From the NCBI GenBank assembly GCA_000818945.1, contig KN805398.1, positions 194,016 to 258,015 on the forward strand: a stretch of DNA of 64,000 nt, given 5' to 3'. Within the stretch, counting starts at the first letter, position 1, and each line of letters starts with the position of its first letter. The position numbers and the translations under genes are program-made. Below, piece by piece: positions 36,755 to 48,099 of the stretch. The stretch is from Schizochytrium sp. CCTCC M209059. Taxonomy: Eukaryota; Sar; Bigyra; Thraustochytrida; Thraustochytriidae. The notes beneath the pieces are model-generated. The model saw only the letters and a list, made by a program, of their open reading frames with translations, was not told the DNA's origin and ran no database searches.

Positions 36755-39391
36755 TTATTGTTGTTGTTGTTGATGATGATGATGATGGTGTTGAGGCTGT
36801 TGTTGCTGTTGTTGCTGTAATTGTTGTTGTTGCTGTTGCTGATATTGAGGCTGTTGCTGCTGCTGCTGCTGCTGCTGTTGATGAAAGTTCAGTGTGCCTG
36901 GAGATGATGAAACGACTGATGCCCATGTAGGATTTCTTGTTTTAGAGAAAGATCCCACGGCTCTGCCTGCGGCACCTGTATCGATACTTGGTGGCTGGAA
37001 CTGGGCCAGCCCCTGGCCTTGTCCCATTCCCTGCCCGCCCTGCCCCTGCGTGCCGAGGGTCTGATATGCCCCCATTCCAATGTTCACGGCTGAAAAGGAT
37101 GGAGATTGGTGCTGCTGTTGTTGCGGTTGCGCAAAGGGAGCAGACGCTGCATTCCGTTCCTGCGAAAAGTGCATGGAACCCATTTGCGGCGTTACTGAAG
37201 ACGCCGAAAAGGACCTTTGCGGATTGGCCGCGTGAGGCTGTTCGCCCATGCGAGCGCTTGCCGAGGCTCCGGTGCCGGCGGCCGGGTTTGATGATGGTAC
37301 CACCTTCTGCCCCCCTCCGCCAACGAGTCCCGAAACATGAGCTTGTTGCGGCGGCTGTTGCGGCTGCGTGCTGACCGCAGAAGCGGGCACAGGCCCCACG
37401 TGAAAGGGCCCCTGCTGCTGCTGGTGCTGCTGCTGGAAGGCCTGCTGCTGGTGCATAGCAGGAATAAAGTGTGGCTGTAGCTGCTCAGGGCTCACAAAGG
37501 CCTGACCAGGCGCGACAAAGGTCATGCCAGGATGCGGGAAAGCGTGTGGAGGGAAGGTCACGAATGCCTGCTGGGGCGCAGCTTGTGAAAACATCCAGTG
37601 CTGCTGCTGTTGTTGCTGTTGCTGCTGCTGCTGCTGCTGTTGCTGCATTTGCTGCTGCTGCGTCGGGGAGGACTGGACATACGAGAGGCCACCAGGGTGA
37701 ACTGCGATCGAGGAGACATCGACGCCCGAGCTCTGCATGCGCGCCGCAATTCTCTTGTGCGTGGTGCAGTATCCATTCTTGGTTCTCGAAAAATTGCCGC
37801 AGGAGGGGAAGGTGCACCTGAAACCGCCTCCATGGCGGGCGCAATGGTCCGAGGCGCCAATAGCACCCTTGGTGCAGTCAGGCTCTTGACATCTGCGCCC
37901 TCCACCATGGGCGACGCAAAAACGCGTAGTCGAAATGGCGCTCTTGGTGCAGCCGGGGTGCTCGCAGCGAGGCCCACCGCCGTGGGCGCGGCAGCGCTTC
38001 GAGGTGGTGATGGCGCCCTTGGTGCAGCCCGGGTACTCACAGCGCCTTCCGCCGCCATGCTTCACGCAATGATTGCTCGATGACACGGCGCCCTTGTCGC
38101 AGCCGGGAAATTTGCAGCGCTTGCGGCGGCGGTGGCGCGAGCATAGCGTAATGCCGGGCTCGGCGGGGAGTTTGCATCGCGGTTGTGAGCATGTTTGCGC
38201 AGGGGGGGCGCCATAGATCATGTCGGGCGCAATGATGTGCCCAAAGGCCTGTGCCTGGCCCGTGACCTGGATGGGCGCCGGAGCCATCGGGGCCCCAATT
38301 ATGATTGGACCAATGCCCGTGGCTTGCACTGCCGAAGACGACGGAGCAGCGGCCGGGCTGCGTCCTGCCCCGCCCTCCGTGTATGCTGTGCCTTTGCTGG
38401 ACTCTCGGCTGCTGTCCTTCGAGGCGTTGCCACCAGTGACTTTGGGGAGCGCAGGTCCAGTCTGGGCGCCCGATGGGTTTCGACCACGTTTGGCCGGATG
38501 CGAAGAGCTCTGATTGGCGGGAGACGCGCGCGACCGACCTGTCCTGCCAGCTCTGAAATTGTTTTGGTTGAACCGAGAGTCATGACCGCCACCTCTACCT
38601 CCGCCGCCGCGGTCCCCTTGGCTGCGGTTGCCACTCTCGTTGCTGCTGTTGCTATTGCTGTTGCTATTGCTGTTGCTGTTGCTGTTGCTGCCGCTACCAC
38701 TACCACTATCGCTGCCGCTGCCGCTGCCGCTATTACTTCCGCTTGCGCTCTCATGGTTCCCATTGCCATTTCGCTTGTACTTGTCGGGTCTGCCGCGCTC
38801 CCTGTGTTCATGTGTGGATGTGGGCATGCTTGGGGCAGGACTCGCTTCGTTGTTGGTAAAAATGTTTCTTGCTAGAGCGGGCGTGGACGTTGATAACGAA
38901 GCGTGTGACGATGATGTGGAAGAGGACGACGACGATGAGGAGGAGGAGGAGGAGGAGGAGGAGGTCGAGTGAAAAGGATAGGTGGAGGAAGAGGATCCTG
39001 CTCCTAGTGCGGGACTGCGGTTGTGGTGGCGCGTGGGCTGCGAGGTCGACGCAGCCTGAGTATCCCCGGTAGTGCTGCTGTTGCTGTTACTGTTGCTGTT
39101 GCTGTTACTGTTGCTGTTGCTGGTCGCGCTACCGGCGCCGCTGATAGTGGCGGTACGATTGACACTGTTCTCTTCGAAGTTTTCGGGGATGGCGGCATCT
39201 GAGCTGGAGCGCATGACTTTGGGTGCGGGTTTCTGTAAACTTCCCGTCGAATCTCTGCTATTGCTGTCTGAGGAGCCAGTAAGCTCTAAGACTTCGACAT
39301 TGGAGGCGGGCGAGCCGGGCCCTGAGTGTTTTTGGCGCTGGGAGGCATGTTTGGGTCTTGGCCGTCGACTCCGTTTCTCGCGCGAAGACAT
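36755..39391 (-). CDS. WRKY19-like Cys-rich repeat protein with polyQ tail
   Basis: 878 residues from the ATG at 39391 (MSSREKRSRR); the longer frame to 39466 begins at GTG. Residues 1-380 are Ser/Asn/Gly-rich and disordered. Residues about 400-552 hold a tandem array of short zinc-binding units with the pattern RCxxPGCxKxAxxxxxxCxxHGGG, about six copies (for example RCEYPGCTKGAI then CRAHGGG), ending in FRCTFPSCGNFSRTKNGYC. This repeat is known from the 'probable WRKY transcription factor 19' annotation and is expanded in oomycetes and other stramenopiles; it lacks a WRKYGQK domain. The C-terminal third is Gln-rich with long CAG/CAA runs and a His run. Predicted to be a nuclear nucleic-acid-binding or transcription-related protein; target unknown. 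Confidence 0.82.
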   Translation of the reverse strand: MSSREKRSRRPRPKHASQRQKHSGPGSPASNVEVLELTGSSDSNSRDSTGSLQKPAPKVMRSSSDAAIPENFEENSVNRTATISGAGSATSNSNSNSNSNSNSNSSTTGDTQAASTSQPTRHHNRSPALGAGSSSSTYPFHSTSSSSSSSSSSSSSSSTSSSHASLSTSTPALARNIFTNNEASPAPSMPTSTHEHRERGRPDKYKRNGNGNHESASGSNSGSGSGSDSGSGSGSNSNSNSNSNSNSNSSNESGNRSQGDRGGGGRGGGHDSRFNQNNFRAGRTGRSRASPANQSSSHPAKRGRNPSGAQTGPALPKVTGGNASKDSSRESSKGTAYTEGGAGRSPAAAPSSSAVQATGIGPIIIGAPMAPAPIQVTGQAQAFGHIIAPDMIYGAPPAQTCSQPRCKLPAEPGITLCSRHRRRKRCKFPGCDKGAVSSSNHCVKHGGGRRCEYPGCTKGAITTSKRCRAHGGGPRCEHPGCTKSAISTTRFCVAHGGGRRCQEPDCTKGAIGASDHCARHGGGFRCTFPSCGNFSRTKNGYCTTHKRIAARMQSSGVDVSSIAVHPGGLSYVQSSPTQQQQMQQQQQQQQQQQQQQQHWMFSQAAPQQAFVTFPPHAFPHPGMTFVAPGQAFVSPEQLQPHFIPAMHQQQAFQQQHQQQQGPFHVGPVPASAVSTQPQQPPQQAHVSGLVGGGGQKVVPSSNPAAGTGASASARMGEQPHAANPQRSFSASSVTPQMGSMHFSQERNAASAPFAQPQQQQHQSPSFSAVNIGMGAYQTLGTQGQGGQGMGQGQGLAQFQPPSIDTGAAGRAVGSFSKTRNPTWASVVSSSPGTLNFHQQQQQQQQQQPQYQQQQQQQLQQQQQQQPQHHHHHHQQQQQ

Positions 39392-42300
39392 GTTTCCCAA
39401 TACCTGCCGCGTGAGTGCTTGGCTTATAGGGTCTTCACTGGACGTCTGGATCCGTTTGCACGACACAATTCATGCGCGAAAAGGCCTTAAAGTGCGCTCG
39501 GACAGTCGATTGTGGACGAGAATGAAGGGTAATAAGTCGATGTATTTGTGACGAGGCGCCTTATTAGCTTGATGGAGTCCCGGCAAGCAAGACCGGCGAC
39601 AACCTTCTTTGGGAAAAAGTGAAAGGGTAAAAGTCACCTGTGAGACCGATTTATAGGCCAGGTCAGGCCAGGTCAGGCCAAGCCAGGGCACGCCAGACGG
39701 GCAGAGGAGCGCAGAGTAGAGCAGTGCAGGCCAGAGCAAGCCAGGTTGACGTCAAACACCGCGCTGCAGACGGGCTGCAGACACGCTGCAGACGTCGGAA
39801 GAGCAAGACGTGAAAACAGCGAGCTTGCCTTGCCGTTGCACGAGCACGTCTGCGTGGCTTTGCTTGCTGTACGTGTGACTTTGCTGCCTGCGTGGCTTGG
39901 GCTGCCTGCACGACTTTGCTACCTTCGCGGCAGGCCAACAAGCAAGCCGTCGGCACGTCAGCAAGCCAGCAAGCCAGCCCGCGACCTTCTCGCCACGGTC
40001 TTGGTTGGCTGCCTGGCCGTCAGAAGAAGGTCAGAAGGAAGAGGGAAAAAGGCCAAGCAAGGCCAAGCAAGCTAGGCTAGCTTAGCTATCACTAGCTAGC
40101 TCGCTAGCTGGCCAGGCAGGCCGATAGCCCTTGCCTGCGTCGCGGCTCGCGCAAGACGGCTGTTGGCTCGCCCGCCGCACCGGGTGGGGGCGAGCCGGCA
40201 CGCTCGTAGAGGAGACGCTCCTTCTCGCCGTCCGCGGCTAGAAGCGTCTGGCTGGTCTTGAGTCGAGTTGGTTTCTTTTGTTGTGCGGTGGAGCTTTTTG
40301 TTGACGATGTCTCGTCGCCCAAGATGCAAGAGAAGAAGCCGCACCGCACCGCGCCACGCCGCGTTGCGCCACACCGCTGCCCTCGGAAGCTTGGGCAATC
40401 GGTTCTGGCGCCGCTGCGCTCGCGCGGACGGCCTGCGGCGACGACTCACAGCCGCTGGCAGGCCGCTCGCGTCTGCTTTCTGCTTTCTGCTTTCTGCTTT
40501 CTGCTCTTTGCTCTTTCCGCTGCTCTGGTTGCTTGCTTCTCTCCCTCTCACTGCTCCTCGTCGAGCTTCCCCTCTGGATGCCCGCAAGAGGGCCTTTGCG
40601 CCCTCGAGCTGCGGGGCGTTCGTCTGTGCTGCGGCAAGTGCGGGGGCCGCTTTTGCGCTCCCCCCGTGCCACTGCGTCTGCATCGCCCCTTCACTACAGC
40701 TCATCGTGTAGCGCAGATCGGTGCTCCGCCCCCACACACACAGCTCGTCGTGTAGCGCAGATCGCTGCTCCGTGCGTTAGATCCGTCGCCGCGGGGACGG
40801 CCCGGCCCGCCGTACGGACTGCTACGCGAAACCTCCAGGCCACGTGGCACTCTAGGACGCCCTTAGGCCTTCGGGCCTTTACGCGGCCGGCGCCCCGCAG
40901 CCCCCTCCCTCGACGCGCCTTTCTCACTCGCTCGCAGTCTCCTGCTTGCTAACTTGCACTGGTCGGCTTGTTTTACTTGCCAAATCGCGAGCGGCCGGGG
41001 AAAACCATCTGCAGCGGCCGCTCTATTCGGGCATGCTGTGGTGGCCGCAGCCACGTACTTATCCCGCCCTTTCTCTACATCCGTGCGCGCGTCTCGTGCG
41101 AGCCGATTAGGTAAGTGTACACAACATCCCTCGAGAATCGCTCGATCGATCGCGGCGCAGCTACTTTGACACCGCGTTCCTGCGCTTCTGCCTGCTTCGA
41201 CCTGCATTTCTGCGGCGCTCGCCTTGACGGAGGAAGGCATCGATCGACGATCCGCGAGCGCCTCTAACTAGCGCGCCGCTCTAGCACGGTCTACTACGCC
41301 CGCGGCGGCTCGCCTCGGCCTGCCTGCCTCGCCATCGAAGCGGAGAGCGACGACCTAGCGCCTCGTACTGCAGACGTTGAGCGGCGGCGGCTACACTAGC
41401 CAGGCAGCTTCACGAGAACACAGCTAGCCAAAGCGCGCCGTCGGCGCCTTCCGCGAGGTTGCCCCGCTAGCAACAGCGAGCGAGCGAGCGACTCGGACTT
41501 GAACTCCAACTCGAACTCGAACCCGGCAAGCTGGCGAGCTTTTCAAGCAAGCAAGGACGCAAAGAAAGCGTGCAGCGGGAGGGGGCGGAGGGAAACGTGA
41601 GGCGGGAAACGCGCCGTGATCAAGCGAGGCCGCTGGTGATGAGGCCGGATACTAATGGATGTTTAGCCTGCTGCCAAACACAAAGCAGGCGCTGCAGGCA
41701 GGCAAGCGCGCGGCGGGGAGGCCTGCAGTACCTCCTGCGGCCCGCACTGCGGTCATTTTTACGCTCGGAACGCTCACCGTCGGGCATGATTGCCAAGCGA
41801 AGTTAGGCAGGAGCAGGCTGCCGAGTGGACTCGGGAGCAAGCAACCACGGCAGCTGGCCTAGCGCGCCGCGCCTCGCCGTAGGACCGGCCAAGTAGGCAT
41901 AGTGCGGCTGGCGGCCTCAGTGATCGGAGTAAAGATCATCAGCCCCGCACCCAGCCCGCCGCTGCTACGGCCGCTTAGGCCAGCCACCGCCGCTTAGGCT
42001 CTCGCGGGGCCAGCCACCGCCGCTGCGGGGCTGGCCACCGCCGCTGCGGGGCACTCTGGACGCCTCCAGGGGCGCCCGCTTTTCCTGCCGACCCGCTGCG
42101 CCCCGCCGGCCACCGCCGGCCACCGCCGCTACGGGACACTGCTGGGCATCTGCAGAGGGAACCCGGCCCCGCCGCTCCCCGCCGCTCCCGCCGCTCGCCG
42201 CCGCTCACCGCCTCTCCCCGTCGCGCCCGCGGTGCGGGGCTGCTGCAGCTGGCGGCTAGGCGCGTGCGTAAGGTCCGCTAGCCACGCCGCTTCCAAGGTC

Positions 42301-43909
42301 TTTCCCGCGCCCACTCTAACGCGGCGTAGCGAGGCGTAGCGTGGCCCGACCGCGAGCGTAGGGCGGCGTAGCTACAGCTACTTGGCGGGCGCTGGCAAGA
42401 CGCCATCACGACGGGGCTGCTGGCTCTGCCCGACGTCGACTCGCCATGCCGCTGCTGCGACGAGTCGCATCACCAGCTCTGCTGTGCTGTCTTGTCTCCT
42501 CCCGGTGCAGCGCGACGATTGGCAAGACGGGGCAAGACAAGAAAGAGTTGGAGAAACAGCCATAAATTTATTGGTTGCTCTGGATTTCCACTGCCTCCTG
42601 CTGCTGTGACAGCGCTCGCTGGAAAACTCGTATTCGTACCTGGGGCGTTGGGCGCGCAGACGGCCGGCCGGCCAGCCAGCCAATGTGGCCAGAAGCAAGT
42701 GAAGCGCAATGGCGTTTACGCAACGAGCGTTCCATGGAGAGTAAGACTGGCCGCGCTCGCTGTCGGGCAACCGAGCTCTGCTTGGGACAAAGCGTTCGAG
42801 TCTCTGACAGGATTCTGTCTGCGGACACCGCGTGTTGTCTCGGTTTTGTCTTGCGAGTCAATTGATCGATATAATCTCCCTCTGGCAGGGCAACTGAAGC
42901 TGCTGCTCGCAAGAACATCGTCCATGACTTCCCTCATAGGCGACTTCCAGTACCGCAGGCCAAATATCACGCCTAGCTGAGCTCTTTAAAAGTACAACAT
43001 TGTTCGGGGAGAACTCTCAAGTGACTGCGAGTGTAGTAGACGTTGCTTCAAAGGACGCATGGGACTAGTCCGCCAACATCCCTCTTGCGTATGGCGTATG
43101 CTGGCAAATAAAGGAATTCTTGTCGATGGGCAAGCAGCTGCAGATCAAAAAGAGCTTGAAATCAGGCGAAAAGTTGAAGTGGGAGGGGAATGTTTTTGAT
43201 AGCCCTGGTCTCGCCCGTCCGGTCTGGTCTATGCGTGCCTCGACGACCACTCTTTCCGGGTTTGAGATTCTCGTGTCTCGTCCAATGTGACGATCGCAAG
43301 AAAGAAGGCAGATCTTTTTTGTGTCAGAACCGCGAGACCGCTGATTCTTCCTTTCGAATCAATATGGCTCGAGACTGATGCATAGCGAGCGCGATCTTCT
43401 GCTGTTTTACATTCAGTTCGACAAGCAAATCCGCTGACGAGCAAAGAGGCAATGATGCCTTGCACGTGTTGGGAAAAAAGACCAAGAAGAGGATGTGCAC
43501 GACACGACTAGCATACATGCCTCCATCACAAGCTCAAGAGAATTGGGTTCATGGTACACAACATGGAAATAATAATAAAAGCATTGATTGGAAAGAGCCG
43601 TCATTCGTTTCCAGAAGAGCTCTGTTTGTAGGTTTGCAACGCGATCTGTGCGCGCGAGGAAAACAGCTTCTATGTTGTGCGGTGAATGCACGACTTTGAC
43701 GACAACCTTGTCTGGAACAGCGTGCTCTCAAGCAAAGCTACACGACAACAAAAACCTTGTACGTTAGTCGTGCAGCCATAGTCGTCAACATCAATGTAAC
43801 CACCACCGCCGTTCGTCTAACTGGAATCCAGTAGGAGCGGTTGCAGCATTTACTTAGCCTGTCGAAGTTTGTGCGCTCGCGAGGAGATCGAAAACTTCGC
43901 GCGCGCGCG

Positions 43910-43944
<35 letters not shown>

Positions 43945-44200
43945 CAGGCAGGCAGGCAAGAAGGCACAAAGGGGTGGCGAAGCGGCGCACGTCGCGCGAG
44001 CGGCTGCGCGAACGAACGCGGGCAAAGTCGGAGACGCGCGGTTCGATCGACCGTTCGATCGCATCGGTGGTCTCCTGCTTGGGTGGCCGGCAGCCAGCGC
44101 GGCAAGCCCGACGCCGAGGACGCTCACGAGCGCGCGAGCACGCCCAGACCCAGGGGGTAGACGCGGAGTACCAGCCGTCGCAAACAAGCCAGCAGGCAAG
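39392..44200. other. 4.8-kb gene-free region, low complexity
   Basis: I find no supported gene. It contains CAGGCC/CAGGTCAGGCC runs near 39657-39690, GCAAGCCAGC runs near 39960-39985, GCTAGC-rich palindromes near 40070-40110, TTTCTGC repeats near 40475-40505, a direct repeat AGCTC(A/G)TCGTGTAGCGCAGATC at 40698-40728 and 40742-40772, CCACCGCCGCT(G/T) repeats at 41985-42240 and a (GGCA)n array at about 43911-43960. Base composition changes along it: GC-rich to about 42450, then AT-richer from about 42850 to 43800. Open frames here are short and arginine/alanine-rich with overlapping alternatives in other frames, typical of chance frames in GC-rich DNA. Confidence 0.6.
43911..43960. repeat. (GGCA)n tetranucleotide array
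   Basis: About twelve AGGC units with one interruption, upstream of the nucleoporin gene. Confidence 0.9.
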
Positions 44201-47168
44201 ATGGACAAGGTCCTGCTTGAAGCGTGAGTTTTTTTATTTTGGAAAGAGAATGATGCCCCTCGACCTCGCGCAGGGTCTCGTATAAAGCCAAAAACCAAAG
44301 ACTGACAGAGTTTTACATTTACGCGTACGCAGCAAGGTGTATGTGGAGAGCTATGTGCTCACGAGCGCAGATGCAGGCGGCGAAGCCTTCGACGCGAGTC
44401 GCTGGCAAGAGAGTGGAAGCGCAACAATTCGCGTCATGCAAAAGAATCAATCCAACGAGTCCCACGTTGTCGTCGTTGGCATTGAGAGCGCAAACAAAGA
44501 CAAGGTTCTCAACGTGCACTTGATCCACCCCGACACAAGTCTCGCTGGAGTCTACGATCGAAAGGGATACATGTTCTGGACCCAGGACAGCTCCGAAGGG
44601 CAGGATCTTCAGGACACCTGCCTCAAGCTTCGCTTTGAAAGTGCGAATGTGGCCGCCGAGTTCGCACGTCAATACCGCAGGTGCCAGCAAGCCATGTTTG
44701 ACCTATACCGCGACACCGAACAAGAGTGGCATCGCGCCGACGTCCAGTACGAATTCATGAGCCAAGAGTCCGAGGCTGCCCCAAGCGCGGGCAGCCAGTC
44801 CTCCAAGACTGCGAAGCCTTTGTTTGGCGGATCGTCATCGCAGACTTCATCATCTTCGCTCTTTTCTTCGCCTTCTGCGGCTCCGTCGAGTTTCGCGCCT
44901 TCCGCCTCAAAGAGTCTTTTCTCGTCGGCACCTGCGCCGACCTCGACATCAACGCAAGCGTCGCCGACCTTTACCTTTTCTTCTCAGATCGCGCAGACGC
45001 CTGAGCCTGACGAAGATTACGAGGACGAAGACGACGACGACGAGGAGGAGGAGGACGAGGTGGAAGAGGATGATGAAGACATCGAGGATGACGACGGCGA
45101 GGAAGACGCCGCGGAAGAAGATGAGGACGAGGAGGATGATTTTGAAGAAGGATTTGCCTCGGATGTCGATCAAGATAGTGACGACTCGGATGCATCCGAG
45201 ATCAGTCTCGAGTCCTTTGAATCGGACGACTTCAAGCCCCAACGCGAGCTTGGCCCGCCTCTGCTCAAGGATGGCACGGATTGGCGCTGCGAGCCATGCC
45301 GGACGATGAATCCGGCCGTGATTGACGTCTGCATGGCTTGTGACAAGCCGCGGCCTGGATCCAAGGCTGATGAAGAGAAGAAGAAGGAGGGTGAAGCCCA
45401 AAAGGCAGCCGCGTCCTCATTCAGCTTCAACCTTGGTGGCGGCGGCGGCAGCAGTAGCAGCAGCACTAGCAACCAATCGGCCACGAGCAAGAAGCCCGAG
45501 ACGAAACTTGATTTTGGAGGCTCGTCGTCCAGCTCTGGTGGAGGCCTCTTTTCGTTTGGTGGTGCGACCAGCAGCGGCGCCGACAAAGCAACGCCTGCAA
45601 GCAAGCCAGCATTCGACTTTAGCGGTGGAAGCAGTACGGCGGGTCAGTCAGAATCAACATTTTCGTTCGGGGGCGCGAGCTCGGGCGGCAGCCTCTTTGG
45701 TGGTGGCGCAACTGCCTCCAAGCCTCTCTTCGGAGGTTCGGGAAGCACCAGCAGCGCTAGCTCGGGCAAGCCCCTGTTCTCATTTGGAAGTACCGGTGCT
45801 GCTGTCGAGTCCAAGCCTGCTTCGTCTGCTGCGAGTTCGGCTTCGTCAAATTCTACCCCGGCAGCTCAAGAGGCAGCCAAGCCGGCTGCAGCTGCTGCTA
45901 CTGCTGCTACTGCAAAGAAGAGTCCCTACCCTCCCATGGAGACAATGAAAAAGGTCGAGCAGTTTGATCCTAGCAATCCCAAGCCCGCTGCTGCAGCAGC
46001 ACCGGCACCGGCACCGGCCAAGAAGAGCCCGTATCCGCCCATGGAGACAATGAAAAAGGTCGAACAATTCGACCCGAGCAAACCCAAGCCTGCTGCTGCT
46101 GCTGCAGCAGCAGCACCGGCACCGGCCAAGAAGAGCCCGTATCCGCCCATGGAGACAATGCAAAAGGTTGAACAATTTGACCCGAGCAAACCCAAGCCTG
46201 CAGCGGCACCTGCCAAGAAGAGCCCATACCCGCCCATGGAGACAATGCAAAAGGTTGAGCAATTCGACCCAAGCAAACCCAAGCCCGCGACGGAATCAAA
46301 AGCAGCACCAGCCAAGTCTGGCGGGGGCCTCTTTGGGGACGTGAGCGCTGCGACAAATGTCTTCAGCTCCATGAGCACATCGTCATCGACAGGAGCCTCT
46401 GGCGGTGCATTTGGAAGCAGTAGCGGCGGTGGCTTTGGATCGAGCCAGAGCGGGGGTGGCCTCTTCGGAACACCTTCTTCATCATCTTCTTCCCTCTTTG
46501 GCGGCGCATCCTCGAGCAAACCTGCGTTTGGATCAAGTGGGACTTCCGTCTTTGGCAGCTCAAGCAGCAGTGGCGCTGCCTTTGGAAGCGCGAGTCAGTC
46601 AGGCAAGAGCACTTCCCTCTTTGGCGCCAGCAGCGAGACACCTAGCGCGGGTCGCAAGCTCTTTCAAAGCTCTCCTTCTGCGGATAGCTTTCGCGATTCA
46701 ACGCAAGATGTTGACGCGGGAGATACTGATGACGAGGACTCGGACGCGGGCGAGGGCCCTTCTGCTTCTACTTCGTTGTCCTTTGGCGGGAACGAGAACG
46801 CCTCTACGAGCAATGCGTCTGCGCCAGCATCGGGTGGATTCTCCAGCACCTTCAAGTCCTCCTTTGGGTCATCATCCGGTGGATCCTCTTTCAACTTTTC
46901 GGGTGGAGCCTCCAACTCGATGGGCAATACCTCTGGCGGTTTCGGGTCGCCATCTACGCTCGGCGGAGGGGGTACCTCGGGCGGATTCGGTGCTCCGAGT
47001 AGTTTTGGGACCCCGAGTGGCTTCGGCACACCAAGTGCACTTGGCGGCGCATCCTCGAGCGGCTCCGCCAGCAGAGAAGGCAGCAGCGGTGGTGGTTTTG
47101 CGTCTTTTGCAAGCAAACCACAAGGATTTGGACAGGTGTCTCAAGAAGGTTCTTGGGCATCGAAGTGA
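44201..47168 (+). CDS. FG-repeat nucleoporin with RanBP2-type zinc finger (two exons)
   Basis: Joined exons 44201-44223 and 44333-47168 give 952 residues starting MDKVLLEAKVYVESY; without the intron the frame has no ATG start. Residues 1-160 form an ordered domain reminiscent of an EVH1/Ran-binding-domain PH fold (SATIRVMQKN, then LNVHLIHPDTS, then LKLRFESANVAAEFARQY), which I cannot assign firmly. A highly acidic stretch follows (about 230-290). One RanBP2-type zinc finger (about 323-347) has the signature DWRCEPC...N...CMACDKPRPG. Then come dispersed FG, FGG and GLFG-poor repeats (SLFGG, FSFGG, AFGSS), interrupted at about 536-660 by four tandem copies of KKSPYPPMETM(K/Q)KVEQFDPS. The combination suggests a nuclear-basket or peripheral nucleoporin that binds Ran and transport receptors (Nup50/Nup153-like), by inference. 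Confidence 0.85.
44224..44332 (+). other. Spliceosomal intron in the nucleoporin gene
   Basis: 109-bp GT-AG intron: donor GC|GTGAGT, acceptor TACGCAG|CAAGG, and a branch-site-like ACTGAC at 44301-44306, about 30 bases before the acceptor. Splicing joins ATGGACAAG... to the long frame in phase (codon GC|C). It is the only intron I can support in the window. Confidence 0.85.
45915..46290 (+). repeat. Four tandem copies of an SPYPPMETM-type module
   Basis: Copies begin at 45915, 46020, 46128 and 46215. Each encodes KKSPYPPMETM(K/Q)KVEQFDPS followed by a variable Lys/Pro/Ala spacer. The module is highly conserved at DNA level while spacers differ in length, which gives periods of 105, 108 and 87 bp. 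Confidence 0.95.
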
Positions 47169-47696
47169 GGTACATCGTAAGAAAGAAATATTCATTCCAA
47201 TTGAACTGCTTAAGTGACCAATTTGCTTGCGCGTCATTGCAACATTGCCCAACAAAGTATTGGAAGATTGGAGACGACTTTGTTTGTAAAGCTGAAGACG
47301 ACATTCGGTATCGAGGTGAGCTTGCTCATAGCAAAGAGATTATTGCTCGTGTGTTCCATTCGATTGCGAGTCGTTGCAATTTTCCAAGCGAATCTAAATG
47401 TGTTTAGGACGACAAGGGGCGCCATAGTAAAGAAATTACAGCTTGTTTGAATTATTTGACGGAGAGACACACATTGCTCTTTCTACGTGTTTGCTGGAGC
47501 GAAGGAGCGGGCACTATTTCTGAAAAGTGATGTCATCAATTTATTTCCAATGGAGTGCGACTGACGACGACCATCATCGTCGAAACGAAACAAGTGTTTC
47601 TCGGTCTTTCGATTGCAAGCAAAGTTGGTAGCTTCGCCAGCTTTACGGCGCTAGCCAGAGACCTGAGAATGGTCACGAATCCCCACACCAGCATCT
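47169..47696. other. Intergenic region between nucleoporin and tRNA array
   Basis: 528 bases, AT-richer than the coding sequence. It probably includes the nucleoporin 3' UTR. No repeats or genes recognised. Confidence 0.4.
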
Positions 47697-47775
47697 GGCC
47701 TGATGACCGAGCGGTTAAGGTGCCACGTTAAGGCCGTGGTTCGAAAGAGCGTGGGTTCGAGTCCCACTCAGGTCA
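47697..47775 (+). tRNA. trnL-AAG: tRNA-Leu (anticodon AAG), copy 1
   Basis: 79 nt including the discriminator A. Acceptor GGCCTGA pairs with TCAGGTC (one G-U pair at 2-71). A box TGACCGAGCGG, D stem ACC/GGT. Anticodon stem CCACG/CGTGG with loop TTAAGGC, giving anticodon AAG (reads CUU and, if A34 becomes inosine, CUC). An 11-nt variable arm (TTCGAAAGAGC) shows a class II tRNA. T arm GTGGG-TTCGAGT-CCCAC contains a perfect B box. A T-run at 47783-47791 ends Pol III transcription. Confidence 0.95.
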
Positions 47776-47782
47776 CTGGATA

Positions 47783-47791
47783 TTTTTTTTT
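47783..47791 (+). terminator. RNA polymerase III terminator
   Basis: Run of nine T residues 7 bases after tRNA-Leu copy 1. Confidence 0.75.
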
Positions 47792-47868
47792 CTTTTCTCG
47801 TGTTTTTTTTCTCCCGAAGGTCGGCGTGCATTGCCGCAAAATGGCCGCGGGCTGAGCCTCCATCAACA

Positions 47869-47947
47869 GGCCTGATGACCGAGCGGTTAAGGTGCCACGT
47901 TAAGGCCGTGGTTCGAAAGAGCGTGGGTTCGAGTCCCACTCAGGTCA
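47869..47947 (+). tRNA. trnL-AAG: tRNA-Leu (anticodon AAG), copy 2
   Basis: Identical over all 79 nt to copy 1. It is followed by a six-T run at 47955-47960 as Pol III terminator. The spacer between copies 1 and 2 is unrelated to the other spacers, so only the tRNA and a few bases of 5' flank (CATCAACA) are shared. Confidence 0.95.
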
Positions 47948-48099
47948 AGATTGATTTTTTGCTTTTTTGCTTTTTTTCTTTTTTTTATAAATTAAATTGG
48001 CGTGGGACGTCCTCCCAGCCAGTGATTCTAATTTTTTTTTTCCTTCCTGTTTGATGCATGCATTCGGCAAAACCAACCAAGCGCCAGGCACCAACAACA

